NCBI GenBank assembly: GCA_035513575.1
Contig: DATKBW010000134.1
Span: 1-64,000, forward strand
Source: JAHWKI01 sp035513575
GTDB lineage: Bacteria > Gemmatimonadota > Gemmatimonadetes > Longimicrobiales > RSA9
Direction: 5' to 3'
DNA: 64,000 nucleotides
Shown here: one piece after another, positions 28,745-38,584 of the stretch
Position numbering within the stretch: the stretch's first letter is position 1
Layout of the letters: each line of letters starts with the position of its first letter
Notes under the pieces: generated by a model
What the model was told of the DNA's origin: nothing
What the model saw: the letters and a program-made list of their open reading frames with translations, nothing else
Databases searched by the model: none
Program-made: the position numbers and the translations under genes

Positions 28745-29777
28745 CGGGAACGGCGTCGCGCCGTTCGAGGGGCGCGATCCCGCGCCGGAGCCGGGGATGC
28801 GTGACGCCTTCGGGCGTCGCATCGAGTACCTGCGCGTGTCGGTCACGGACAAGTGCAACCTGCGGTGCGTCTACTGCATGCCGCTGCACGGAATGCCGTG
28901 GCTGAAGCGGTCCGAGCTCCTGTCCTACGAGGAGATCGCCGACGTGGTGGGCGTGATGGCGCCCATGGGGCTGCGGCGGGTCCGGCTGACGGGCGGCGAG
29001 CCGCTGGTCCGGCCGGACCTCCCCGTGCTGGTCCGCCTGATCCGCGCGGTCGCCGGCATCGATGACCTCTCCCTCTCCACGAACGCCGTGCTGCTCGCGG
29101 ATTCCGCGGAGGAGCTCAGGGAGGCGGGGGTGGATCGCCTCAACATCTCCCTGGACTCGCTCCAACCGGAGCGCGTGGATGCCATCGCCCGCCGCCCGGG
29201 CTCCTGGAACGGCATCATGGCCGGGCTGGATGCCGCCGAGCGGCTGGGCTTCTCGCCCATCAAGATCAACGTGGTGGTCATGCGCGGCCGCAACGATGAC
29301 GAGATCGCGGACTTCGCGGCCATCACCCGGGACCGGCCGTGGCACGTCCGGTTCATCGAGGTCATGCCCGTCGGCGAGAACCTGGGCATCTCCGCGGCCG
29401 AGTACGTACCGGCGGCCGAGATGCTCCGGCGCGTGCGGCGCATCGGGGACCTGGAGCCCGCCACCGGTCCGCCGGGGAACGGCCCGGCTACCTACTACCG
29501 CTTCCCCGGCGCCCCCGGGACCGTGGGCGTGATCACCCCCATGAGCCACAACTACTGCGACCGGTGCAACCGGATGCGACTCACGGCGGACGGGCAGCTT
29601 CGGCCCTGCCTGTTCGGGGACATCCAGACGAACCTCCGCGACCCGCTCCGGGCGGGCGAGCCGCTGGAGCCGCTGATCGAGCGGACGCTGCGGATCAAGC
29701 CCGAGCGGCACCAGCTGGTGCAGGGGAGCGCGGCGGGCTCCGGCGGCCTCCTCGCCCTCTCGCAGGTGGGCGGCTGA
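28737..29777 (+). CDS. moaA: GTP 3',8-cyclase MoaA (radical SAM)
   Basis: MoaA starts molybdenum cofactor synthesis by cyclising GTP. The 346-residue protein has the radical-SAM cluster Cys40, Cys44, Cys47 (CNLRCVYC), TGGEPLVRPDL, and the second cluster in YCDRCNRMRLTADGQLRPCL. It ends in VGG, the MoaA C-terminal Gly-Gly. The GTG at 28737 gives about 20 residues before the conserved region; an ATG at residue 21 is an alternative. moaB, moaC and mobA are not in the window. It is convergent with a small lipoprotein gene 18 bases away. Confidence 0.95.
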   Translation: MSSGNGVAPFEGRDPAPEPGMRDAFGRRIEYLRVSVTDKCNLRCVYCMPLHGMPWLKRSELLSYEEIADVVGVMAPMGLRRVRLTGGEPLVRPDLPVLVRLIRAVAGIDDLSLSTNAVLLADSAEELREAGVDRLNISLDSLQPERVDAIARRPGSWNGIMAGLDAAERLGFSPIKINVVVMRGRNDDEIADFAAITRDRPWHVRFIEVMPVGENLGISAAEYVPAAEMLRRVRRIGDLEPATGPPGNGPATYYRFPGAPGTVGVITPMSHNYCDRCNRMRLTADGQLRPCLFGDIQTNLRDPLRAGEPLEPLIERTLRIKPERHQLVQGSAAGSGGLLALSQVGG

Positions 29778-29795
29778 GCGGCTGCCGCCGCGGCG

Positions 29796-30206
29796 CTACT
29801 GCCGCGTCAGGACCACTTCCAGCTCCGTCGTCGTCGCCAGCAGGCGGCCGTCCTCGTAGGTGAAGTCGAGGTCCCGCAGGAACGTGTCCGCCGCATGGTC
29901 GAGCGTCACCACGTCCCCCCGCAGGGTCCACGTCCCGGTCAGGTCCGCCGTGAGGTCGCTCCCATCGTCGTTCCCCCCCGGGACGAACAGGGTCCCGCTG
30001 GTGGCGCCCGCGGCGGTCAGGCCGAGGGTGATGAAGGCGCCCTCGGCCAGGACATCGGTATCCGCCCCCCCGTCCGTCACCACCAGCGTCGTGGCCTGGT
30101 AGAGCCCGGCCACATCTTCGCGGTCGGGGCCGGTCCCGTCGTCGTCGCACGCGGTCCCCGCGACCAGGCCGGCGAGGAGGAGCGGAACCGCACGAAGAAG
30201 TCGCAT
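29796..30206 (-). CDS. Small lipoprotein, lipocalin-like beta-barrel candidate
   Basis: I do not recognise a named family. The 136-residue product has a clear signal peptide (MRLLRAVPLLLAGLVAGTAC) with Cys20 as likely lipid site, then DDD and a Gly/Asp-rich spacer. The rest is rich in Thr, Leu and Asp with strands such as GLYQATTLVV, GTWTLRGDVVTLDHAADTFLRDLDFTYEDGRLLA read in pieces, a pattern like small lipocalin-type proteins. AAAGGA before the ATG is a good ribosome-binding site. It lies alone, facing moaA and divergent from mdh. Confidence 0.7.
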   Translation of the reverse strand: MRLLRAVPLLLAGLVAGTACDDDGTGPDREDVAGLYQATTLVVTDGGADTDVLAEGAFITLGLTAAGATSGTLFVPGGNDDGSDLTADLTGTWTLRGDVVTLDHAADTFLRDLDFTYEDGRLLATTTELEVVLTRQ

Positions 30207-30299
30207 GGATAAGTCCTTTTCAGAGGTTCCTTCCGGTGGGGCGCAAGAGCCGTACGAGGCGCGTGCGGCGGGGGACCTCGCCACGGCGCCGCCCTTTCG

Positions 30300-30328
30300 T
30301 TGACACCCCCCCGGCCCCTCCCTACGTT
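30300..30328 (+). promoter_or_regulatory. mdh-sdh operon promoter
   Basis: TTGACA at 30300-30305, 17 bases, then TACGTT at 30323-30328. Predicted start near 30335, about 39 bases before the mdh ATG. Confidence 0.7.
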
Positions 30329-30373
30329 GCCCGCGCTGGGCTGAATTCACGACGCGAAAGGGTTCGGGGAGCC

Positions 30374-31300
30374 ATGGTTGGCAAGATCACGGTCGTCGGC
30401 GCGGGGCACGTCGGCGCGACCGCCGCGCAGGGGATCGCCCGCAAGCACCTCGCCCGCGAGGTGGTGATGGTGGACATCGCCGAGGGGATCCCGCAGGGGA
30501 AGGGGCTGGACATGTGGGAGTCGGCCCCGATCGAGGGATTCGACGCCCGCGTGAGCGGCGCGAACGACTACGGGCCCGCCGACGGCTCGGACATCGTGGT
30601 GATCACGGCGGGGATCGCCCGCAAGCCCGGGATGAGCCGGGACGACCTCCTCAAGACGAACGCGAAGATCGTCGGGGAGGTCGCCGACCAGGTGAAGACA
30701 TCGTCTCCGCAGGCCATCATCATCATGGTCTCCAATCCGCTGGACGTGATGGCCTTCGTCGCGAAGGAGGCCACGCGCTTTCCGCGGCAGCGGGTGATCG
30801 GCATGGCGGGGGTGCTGGACACGGCGCGCTACCGGTCGTTCCTGGCCATGGAGATGGACGTGAGCGTCGAGGACATCCAGGCGCTGGTCCTGGGCGGCCA
30901 CGGCGACACCATGGTCCCCATCGCGAGCATGACCACCGTGAGCGGGATCCCCGTCGGCCACTTCATCCAGGCGGGCCGCCTCGAGCAGATCATCGACCGC
31001 ACCCGGAAGGGCGGCGCGGAGATCGTCGGCTTCCTCAAGACGGGGAGCGCGTACTACGCCCCCGCGGCCGCGGTGGTGCAGATGACGGAGTCGATCGTCC
31101 TGGACAAGAAGCGGATCCTCCCCTGCGCCGCGTGGCTCGAGGGGGAGTACGGGATGAACGGCCTGTTCCTCGGCGTGCCCTGCAAGCTCGGCCGGAACGG
31201 GATCGAGGAGATCATCGAGGTGGAGCTCACGGACGAGGAGCGGAAGGCCCTCGAGAAGAGCGCCGATGCGGTCCGGGAGACCATGGCCGCCCTCGGTTAG
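30374..31300 (+). CDS. mdh: Malate dehydrogenase (LDH-like type)
   Basis: The enzyme converts malate to oxaloacetate with NAD in the TCA cycle. The 308-residue protein has the Rossmann motif GAGHVG (9-14), Asp34 for NAD binding, ARKPGMSR (82-89) with Arg83 for the dicarboxylate and Arg89, NPLD (121-124) and the catalytic His176 in GGHGDTMVP. The length and arginine pattern mark MDH, not lactate dehydrogenase. The ATG at 30374 has GGGGA upstream. sdhC begins 6 bases after the stop, so it is the first gene of a TCA operon. Confidence 0.96.
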   Translation: MVGKITVVGAGHVGATAAQGIARKHLAREVVMVDIAEGIPQGKGLDMWESAPIEGFDARVSGANDYGPADGSDIVVITAGIARKPGMSRDDLLKTNAKIVGEVADQVKTSSPQAIIIMVSNPLDVMAFVAKEATRFPRQRVIGMAGVLDTARYRSFLAMEMDVSVEDIQALVLGGHGDTMVPIASMTTVSGIPVGHFIQAGRLEQIIDRTRKGGAEIVGFLKTGSAYYAPAAAVVQMTESIVLDKKRILPCAAWLEGEYGMNGLFLGVPCKLGRNGIEEIIEVELTDEERKALEKSADAVRETMAALG

Positions 31301-31306
31301 CTCCCC

Positions 31307-31989
31307 ATGGCCACCGCGGCGCCGGTCCGCCTGACGGAGACGTCCATCGGCAAGAAGTGGCTGATGGCGATCTCCTCCCTCGTCCTCTTCCTCTACATCA
31401 TCCTGCACCTGGTCGGCAACCTGAAGGTCTTCTTCGGCGCCGACCCGTTCAACCACTACGCCGAGTGGCTTCGGGTGGCGGGCACGCCCATGATCCCGGA
31501 CCGGGGCGCGCTCTGGATCTTCCGGGTCCTCCTGCTCCTCGCCGTCTTCGTCCACATCGGCGCCTACGCGCAGCTGTGGCTCCGCACCCGGCGGGCACGG
31601 GGGCAGCGCTACCGGGTGTACCGGCCGCAGGTGTTCAGCTACGCGTCCCGGACCATGACGTGGGGCGGGATCACCATCCTGGCCTTCGTGATCTACCACC
31701 TGCTCCACCTGACGTTCGGGACCGTGCACCCGGGCTTCATCGCCGCCGACCCCTACAACAACGTCGTGATGGGCTTCGAGAACCTCTGGGTCTCGCTCTT
31801 CTACATCATCGCCGTGGTGGCGCTGGGGCTCCACCTGTATCACGGGCTCTGGAGCGCGACGCAGACGTTCGGCATCAACAACCCCAGGTACAACCGCTGG
31901 CGCCGGCCTGTGGCGCTCTGGACCGCCGCGCTCATCGCGGCCGGCTACGCCTCCATTCCGCTGGCCGTCCTGACCGGGATCGTTTCTCG

Positions 31990-31993
<4 letters not shown>
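31307..31993 (+). CDS. sdhC: Succinate dehydrogenase cytochrome b subunit (single membrane subunit)
   Basis: This 228-residue membrane protein anchors SdhAB and passes electrons to quinone. Five hydrophobic segments are visible: SLVLFLYIILHLVGNL, the one starting LWIFRVLLLLAVFVHI, TILAFVIYHLLHLTF, LFYIIAVVALGLHLYHGLW and AALIAAGYASIPLAVLTG. Histidines in HLVGN, HIGAY, HLLHL and HLYHG are candidate heme ligands, as in the diheme type of Bacillus SdhC. There is no separate sdhD, in keeping with that type. The stop overlaps the sdhA start (ATGA). Confidence 0.92.
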
Positions 31994-33903
<1,910 letters not shown>

Positions 33904-33913
33904 GCGGCGCGCA

Positions 33914-33942
33914 CCTGAAATGTGAACTGTGAACTCTGACGC
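33914..33942 (+). repeat. Heptamer tandem repeat abutting the sdhB start codon
   Basis: TGAAATG, TGAACTG and TGAACTC follow one another at 33916-33936, then TGACGC reaches the sdhB ATG. No Shine-Dalgarno sequence is present. The spacer before sucD (58625-58652) has the same design. Confidence 0.75.
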
Positions 33943-34704
33943 ATGAACCTGACACTCCACATCTGGCGCCAGCCGTCGTCGAGGGCTGAGGGGCGGTTCG
34001 AGACCTACCCGCTCGCGGACATCTCGAAGGACATGTCGTTCCTCGAGATGCTCGACGTGCTGAACGAGCGCCTGATCGGGGAGGGGAAGGAGCCGGTGGC
34101 GTTCGACCACGACTGCCGCGAGGGCATCTGCGGCACCTGCGGTCTCATGATCGACGGCTACGCCCACGGCCCCTGGGAGCGGACCACGGCGTGCCAGCTC
34201 CACATGCGCGCCTTCGAGGACGGCGACGAGATCACCGTCGAGCCCTGGCGCGCCACGGCGTTCCCGGTGATCCGGGACCTGGTGGTGGACCGGACCGCGT
34301 TCGACCGGATCATCGCCGCGGGCGGCTACATCTCCGTGCGCACGGGCGCGGCCCCGGATGCCAACGCCATCCCGGTCCCCAGGGAGAACGCCGACCTGGC
34401 CTTCGACGCCGCCGAGTGCATCGGCTGCGGCGCGTGCGTGGCGGCGTGCCCCAACGCGTCGGCGATGCTGTTCACCGCCGCCAAGGTCTCGCACCTGAAC
34501 CTGCTCCCGCAGGGTCAGCCCGAGCGGGACTCCCGGACCCGGCGGATGGTCGCCCAGATGAACGAGGAGGCCTTCGGCCACTGCACCAACCACGGCGCCT
34601 GCCAGGTGGCGTGTCCCAAGGGCATCAGCGTGGACTACATCGCGTGGCTGAACCGCGACCTGTACCGGGCGAGCCGGAGGCGGCCGGGGTCGCTGGTGGG
34701 CTGA
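33943..34704 (+). CDS. sdhB: Succinate dehydrogenase iron-sulfur subunit
   Basis: SdhB carries electrons from the flavin to the membrane subunit through three clusters. In the 253-residue protein the 2Fe-2S ligands are Cys58, Cys63, Cys66 and Cys84 (CREGICGTC). The 4Fe-4S ligands start at Cys159, Cys162, Cys165 (CIGCGAC) and the 3Fe-4S group uses Cys169, Cys214, Cys220 and Cys224 in the usual shared pattern. The N-terminal ferredoxin fold and the helical C-terminal part are of normal size. It starts after a 39-base spacer with tandem heptamers and no ribosome-binding site, unlike the overlapped sdhC-sdhA junction. Confidence 0.96.
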   Translation: MNLTLHIWRQPSSRAEGRFETYPLADISKDMSFLEMLDVLNERLIGEGKEPVAFDHDCREGICGTCGLMIDGYAHGPWERTTACQLHMRAFEDGDEITVEPWRATAFPVIRDLVVDRTAFDRIIAAGGYISVRTGAAPDANAIPVPRENADLAFDAAECIGCGACVAACPNASAMLFTAAKVSHLNLLPQGQPERDSRTRRMVAQMNEEAFGHCTNHGACQVACPKGISVDYIAWLNRDLYRASRRRPGSLVG

Positions 34705-34751
34705 GGGGCGGGCGAGCGAAATCTCGCAGCCGAGAGCGCTGGGTGAAGGCC

Positions 34752-34772
34752 CCGGGCGGAACAGCCGCCCGG
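34752..34772 (+). terminator. Hairpin after sdhB (possible terminator)
   Basis: CCGGGCGG, AACAG, CCGCCCGG forms a perfect 8-base stem 48 bases after sdhB, but no T-run follows. It may protect or end the transcript. Confidence 0.3.
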
Positions 34773-34801
34773 AACCTCCGCTCATCAGGCCGGGTGGCGG
34801 A

Positions 34802-35266
34802 CTACGGCCGGTCCAGCCAGAACGTGTACGATCCGCTCCCGCTGTAGGAGTGGATGCGCCAAGTGTAGTAGCCGGAGGAGCCGTTGTAGCTGATGCTCTC
34901 CTCGGACGTCGAGCTGATGGAGCGCGCCACGATGCTCCAGCTCGAGCCGTTCCACTTGTCGAGGTACAGGTCGAAGTCGGCGGAGGAGGGTCCGCTCAGC
35001 CACCCGCGGTGCGTCCCCGACCCGCTGTAGTAGTAGGTCCCGTTCGGCTGCCAGTCGTAGTCGCCGGAGCCGCTCAGGGAGCCGGTGTACTCCTCGCACC
35101 CGGTGCACGGCGCGCCGCCATCGCCGCCGCCGCCGTCGAGGAGGGAGTAGAGCAGGAGGTTCGGCAACGCGCCCGTGGGTGCTGGCCCTATGATGCCGCC
35201 CGGCGCGAAAAGCTTACGGCGAGGCGCGCAATCCTCGGGAACCGGCCGCTCGCCCCCGGGGCCCAC
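34802..35266 (-). pseudogene. Truncated subtilase remnant: end of protease domain plus PPC domain
   Basis: The frame encodes up to 154 residues. From about residue 56 it is a bacterial pre-peptidase C-terminal (PPC) domain: CEEYTGSLSGSGDYDW, then NGTYYYSGSGTHRGWLSGP, DFDLYLDKWNGSSW and SGSGSYTFWL. Just before it, GALPNLLLYS matches the usual last strand of proteinase-K-type subtilases, followed by a Gly-rich linker. The catalytic Asp, His and Ser parts are absent, and the first ~35 residues look like random high-GC translation with no signal peptide. Upstream bases are the ferritin promoter region. I infer a 5'-deleted protease gene. A short functional PPC protein is less likely. Confidence 0.65.
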
Positions 35267-35293
35267 CTTTCGCCGGATCGGCCGGGCGGCGGT

Positions 35294-35322
35294 TTGACAC
35301 GGGACCTCCCCCCGCGTATCTC
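35294..35322 (+). promoter_or_regulatory. Ferritin promoter
   Basis: TTGACA at 35294-35299, 17 bases, then TATCTC at 35317-35322. The 39-base leader begins in an AT-rich stretch (AATATCGATTATT, 35328-35340), which stands out here and could hold an iron- or stress-regulator site. Confidence 0.65.
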
Positions 35323-35361
35323 CTCCAAATATCGATTATTGATCCGGACGAGGAGTCGGGA

Positions 35362-35859
35362 ATGGATGCGACCGTAAAGAGCCTGATCAACGACCAGATC
35401 GGACACGAGTTCTACGCGGCCTATCTCTACCTCGCCATGTCGGCGCACTTCGAGACGCACGGCTACGGCGGATTCGCGAAGTGGTTCCGGATGCAGTCGC
35501 GGGAGGAGTCGGGCCACGCCATGCGGCTCTTCGATTACCTGGTGGAGCGTGGGGAAGAGATCGAGCTGCGGCACATCGACCAGCCGGCGAAGGGCTTCGG
35601 CACGCCCCAGGAGGCCTTCCGGGCCGCCCTGGACCACGAGCGCCGGGTGACCGCGCAGATCAACCGGCTGTACGAGGCCGCTCGCTACGCCGACGACTAC
35701 CCGACGCTGATCATGCTCCAGTGGTTCATCCAGGAGCAGGTGGAGGAGGAACAGAGCACCGGGCGCGCCGTGGAGCAGCTCGACATGGCCGGGGAGAACC
35801 GCGCCGCGCTGCTGATGCTGGACACCCGCTTCGGGGAGCGGAGCGCGGAAGAGGGCTGA
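35362..35859 (+). CDS. ftnA: Bacterial non-heme ferritin
   Basis: Ferritin stores iron in a 24-subunit shell after oxidising Fe(II). The 165-residue four-helix protein has all ferroxidase residues of the FtnA type, each one place before the E. coli number: Glu16, Tyr23, Glu49, His52, Glu93, Gln126 and Glu129. There is no methionine for interfacial heme in the bacterioferritin position that I can identify, so ferritin is preferred over Bfr. It has its own promoter. The 92 bases to the next gene hold short GC-rich repeats but no clear terminator. Confidence 0.94.
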   Translation: MDATVKSLINDQIGHEFYAAYLYLAMSAHFETHGYGGFAKWFRMQSREESGHAMRLFDYLVERGEEIELRHIDQPAKGFGTPQEAFRAALDHERRVTAQINRLYEAARYADDYPTLIMLQWFIQEQVEEEQSTGRAVEQLDMAGENRAALLMLDTRFGERSAEEG

Positions 35860-35951
35860 GACAGGGGCCGGCCGCTGCGCGGCCTGAGCTCGGTACGGGC
35901 AGCGAGCGCCTCAGGGGTCGGCCCGGTCCGCGGCTTGCACGGCTCGAACCC

Positions 35952-36797
35952 ATGAGACCTGGCACCGCGCTGCAAATCGACTCCACCATCGCGCTCGACC
36001 ACGGCGGGCGCATGCCCCTGTTCGGGCTCGGCACCTTCCGGAGCCCGGCGGGGCGGGAGACGCGCGCCGCGGTCGGCTGGGCGCTGGAAGCCGGCTACCG
36101 CCTCGTGGACACCGCCGCGCTCTATGGCAACGAAGCCGATGTCGGCGCGGCGATCCGCGCGAGCGGAGTCCCCCGTGAGGATGTGTTCGTGACCACCAAG
36201 CTCCACAAGGACGACCACGGCTACGAGTCCACGCTCCGCGCGTTCGACGAGAGCCTCGCCCGGCTGGGCTTCGAATACGTGGACCTCTACCTGATCCACT
36301 GGCCCGAATCCAGCCGCCGGCAGAAGAGTTGGGACGCCATGGAGCGGATCCGGGAGGAGGGGCGGGCCCGGGCCATCGGCGTCAGCAACTACATGGTACC
36401 GCATCTGGAGGAGGTGCTGGAGCAGGGCAACGTCGTTCCCGCCGTCAACCAGATCGAGCTGCATCCCTTCAACTACCGGAGCCGTCTCGACGTCGTCGAG
36501 CTCTGCGGGGCTCGCGGGATCGTCATCGAAGGATACAGCCCCCTGACGAAGACGGAAAAGCTGGACGACCCGACCGTCGTGGAGATCGCGACCGCTCGCG
36601 GTCGCACGCCCGCGCAGGTCCTCATCCGGTGGTCCCTCCACCACGGCGTGGTCACGATCCCGAAGTCCACGAACCGCGACCGCATCCGTGAGAACGCATG
36701 CGTCTTCGACTTCGAGCTGAGCTCCGACGACATGCTGCGCCTGGATGCGCTCGACGAGGACTTCCTCACCAGCTGGGATCCGCGGAACGTCGACTGA
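35952..36797 (+). CDS. Aldo-keto reductase
   Basis: The 281-residue protein has the aldo-keto reductase catalytic tetrad: Asp53 and Tyr58 (VDTAALYGNE), Lys83 (TTKL) and His116 (LIHWPE). NADPH-binding parts GVSNY, NQIELHPF, GYSPL and IPKSTNRDRIREN are present. The sequence resembles 2,5-diketo-gluconate reductase/glyoxal reductase-like members, which reduce small aldehydes and ketones in the cytoplasm; the substrate cannot be given. A start at 35952 places the conserved PLFGLGTF at residue 22. It is convergent with dcd, sharing a hairpin. Confidence 0.92.
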   Translation: MRPGTALQIDSTIALDHGGRMPLFGLGTFRSPAGRETRAAVGWALEAGYRLVDTAALYGNEADVGAAIRASGVPREDVFVTTKLHKDDHGYESTLRAFDESLARLGFEYVDLYLIHWPESSRRQKSWDAMERIREEGRARAIGVSNYMVPHLEEVLEQGNVVPAVNQIELHPFNYRSRLDVVELCGARGIVIEGYSPLTKTEKLDDPTVVEIATARGRTPAQVLIRWSLHHGVVTIPKSTNRDRIRENACVFDFELSSDDMLRLDALDEDFLTSWDPRNVD

Positions 36798-36805
36798 CCG
36801 CTCGG

Positions 36806-36838
36806 CGCTGCCGCGGCTCGCTCAGAGCCGCGGCAGCG
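36806..36838. terminator. Perfect 13-base hairpin between convergent akr and dcd genes
   Basis: Bases 36806-36818 pair exactly with 36826-36838 around a 7-base loop. The dcd stop codon lies in the loop, so one arm is coding. No T-run follows on either strand, so termination is only suggested. Confidence 0.4.
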
Positions 36839-37379
36839 TCACCCCCCGCTGCTTCTGGTACTTCCCACTCCGCCCCGCGTACGTCACGCTCGGCACCTGG
36901 TCCCCCTGGAAGAACAGCAGCTGCGCGATCCCCTCGTTCGCGTAGATCTTCGCGGGCAGCGGCGTCGTGTTGCTGATCTCCAGCGTCAGGAACCCCTCCC
37001 AGTCGGGCTCCAGCGGCGTCACGTTCACGATGATCCCGCACCGCGCGTACGTCGACTTCCCCACGCATACGACGAGCACGTCCGACGGCACCCGGAAGTA
37101 CTCCAGCGTCCGGGCCAGCGCGAACGAGTTCGGCGGGATGATGCAGTGGCCCTGGCCGGTGATGTCCACGAAGCTCCGGTCGTCGAACTTCTTCGGGTCC
37201 ACCACCACGCAGTACACGTCGGTGAACACCTTGAACTCGTCCGCCACCCGGATGTCGTAGCCGAAGCTCGAGCAGCCGTAGCTGATGGCACCGTCCCGGA
37301 CCTGGCCGGCCTCGAACGGCTCGATCATGCCGTGCTCGGTGGCCATTTTCCGGATCCAGTGGTCGCTCAGAATCGCCAT
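36822..37379 (-). CDS. dcd: dCTP deaminase
   Basis: The enzyme makes dUTP from dCTP on the route to dTTP. The 185-residue protein has SYGCSSFGYDIRVADEF, FALARTLEYFRVP, GKSTYARCGIIVNVTPLEP and the active-site stretch WEGFLTLEISNTTPLP, ending IYANEGIAQLLFFQGD. The length is that of the trimeric dCTP deaminase, not the longer bifunctional type, although only assay can exclude dUTPase activity. The ATG at 37379 has GGAGG upstream; an in-frame extension to 37460 lacks conserved residues. It is divergent from the nuo operon, 183 bases apart. Confidence 0.95.
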   Translation of the reverse strand: MAILSDHWIRKMATEHGMIEPFEAGQVRDGAISYGCSSFGYDIRVADEFKVFTDVYCVVVDPKKFDDRSFVDITGQGHCIIPPNSFALARTLEYFRVPSDVLVVCVGKSTYARCGIIVNVTPLEPDWEGFLTLEISNTTPLPAKIYANEGIAQLLFFQGDQVPSVTYAGRSGKYQKQRGVTLPRL

Positions 37380-37482
37380 CGTCGGGGGGCCTCCGGGTCG
37401 CTGCGGGTCGGTATGAAAGGTGCTCCCGAATCGAGGCGCCCAACGTACGGAACCGACCACCCCGCCGGCAACCCGGGTCGCC

Positions 37483-37511
37483 TTGACCTCTTCGGAGCGG
37501 GCGGGTAGGTT
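37483..37511 (+). promoter_or_regulatory. nuo operon promoter
   Basis: TTGACC at 37483-37488, 17 bases, then TAGGTT at 37506-37511. The leader to the nuoA ATG is about 45 bases and includes GAACGTTTTCAC, a small dyad. Confidence 0.7.
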
Positions 37512-37562
37512 GTCGGCGGCCGATCAAGTGAACGTTTTCACAAGGGCCGGAAGCACCCCGAA

Positions 37563-37919
37563 ATGCTGCGCTCCTACGCACCGATTCTGATCCTGATGAC
37601 CCTGTCGATCGGACAGGCGATCGGGTTGGTGGTCCTGTCGCAGGTCCTGAGTCCGTTGCGGCCGACCCCGGCCAAGTCGACGCCGTACGAGAGCGGGATC
37701 ACGCCGCTGGGTAACGTGCGGGAGCGTTTCAGCGTGAAGTTCTACCTGGTGGCGATCCTGTTCATCGTGTTCGACCTGGAGACGGTGTTCCTGATCCCGT
37801 GGGCGGTGGCGATGCGGGAGCTGGGGTGGGGCGGGTTCCTGGCCGCCTCGATCTTCGTGACGGTGCTGACGGTGGGGCTGATCTACGAATGGAAGAAGGG
37901 GGGGCTCCGATGGGACTAG
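37563..37919 (+). CDS. nuoA: NADH-quinone oxidoreductase subunit A
   Basis: NuoA is a small membrane subunit at the junction of the two arms of complex I. The 118-residue protein has three membrane helices and the conserved loop PYESGITPLGNVRERFSVKFYLVAILFIVFDLE, read in pieces, with the acidic FDLE. It is the first gene of a 14-gene nuoA-N operon. The stop overlaps the nuoB start by 10 bases. G-ending codons dominate here and in nuoB-C. Confidence 0.96.
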   Translation: MLRSYAPILILMTLSIGQAIGLVVLSQVLSPLRPTPAKSTPYESGITPLGNVRERFSVKFYLVAILFIVFDLETVFLIPWAVAMRELGWGGFLAASIFVTVLTVGLIYEWKKGGLRWD

Positions 37920-38578
37920 CGGAGCGCCAGGAGCTGCCGGTGCTGGGGGCGGAGAAGGACGGGAGCCCGGGGTGGGTGACGACGAAGCTGGACTTCGTGG
38001 TGAACTGGGCGCGGCGCAACTCGCTGTGGCCGATGCCGTTCGGGACGGCGTGCTGCGCGATCGAGATGATGGCGAGCTACGCGTCGCGATTCGACGTGGC
38101 GCGGTTCGGCATGGAGCGGATGAGCTTCAGCCCGCGGCAGGCGGACCTGCTGATCTGCGCGGGTCGGGTGAGCTACAAGATGGCGCCGGTGCTGCGGAAG
38201 ATCTGGGACCAGATGCCGCAGCCGAAGTGGTCGATCAGCATGGGTGCGTGCGCGTCGACGGGGGGTGTGTTCGACGTGTACTCGATGGTGCAGGGGATCG
38301 ACACGATCATCCCGGTGGACGTGTACGTGCCGGGGTGCCCGCCGCGGCCGGAGGGTCTGATCTACGGGATCCTGATGCTGCAGGAGAAGATCAAGGGCGA
38401 GTCGGTCACGAACGAGGCGCTGCGGAAGGAGGACCCGGAGCGGACGGGGCGTCCGAACCTGCCGGCGGAGGTGATCGAGCAGATCGCGGGTCCGTTCGGC
38501 AACTCGACGAAGCAGAACCGGGCGAGCGGGCTGGTGACGACGCGGGCGCTGGCGCGGCCGCGGGACCGGCGGCCGTAA
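37910..38578 (+). CDS. nuoB: NADH-quinone oxidoreductase subunit B
   Basis: NuoB holds cluster N2, the last iron-sulfur centre before quinone. The 222-residue protein has the tandem ligands Cys48 and Cys49 (GTACCAIE), Cys114 (GACAST) and Cys143 (PGCPPRPEG). The C-terminal 40 residues form a charged tail longer than in E. coli. The ATG at 37910 lies inside the nuoA end. Confidence 0.97.
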   Translation: MGLAERQELPVLGAEKDGSPGWVTTKLDFVVNWARRNSLWPMPFGTACCAIEMMASYASRFDVARFGMERMSFSPRQADLLICAGRVSYKMAPVLRKIWDQMPQPKWSISMGACASTGGVFDVYSMVQGIDTIIPVDVYVPGCPPRPEGLIYGILMLQEKIKGESVTNEALRKEDPERTGRPNLPAEVIEQIAGPFGNSTKQNRASGLVTTRALARPRDRRP

Positions 38579-38584
38579 CGTCGC

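Noticed and set aside
30514..31989. N-terminal extension of sdhA through mdh and sdhC
   Set aside because: The frame lacks stops only because of base composition; the ATG at 31990 overlaps the sdhC stop and precedes the FAD motif.
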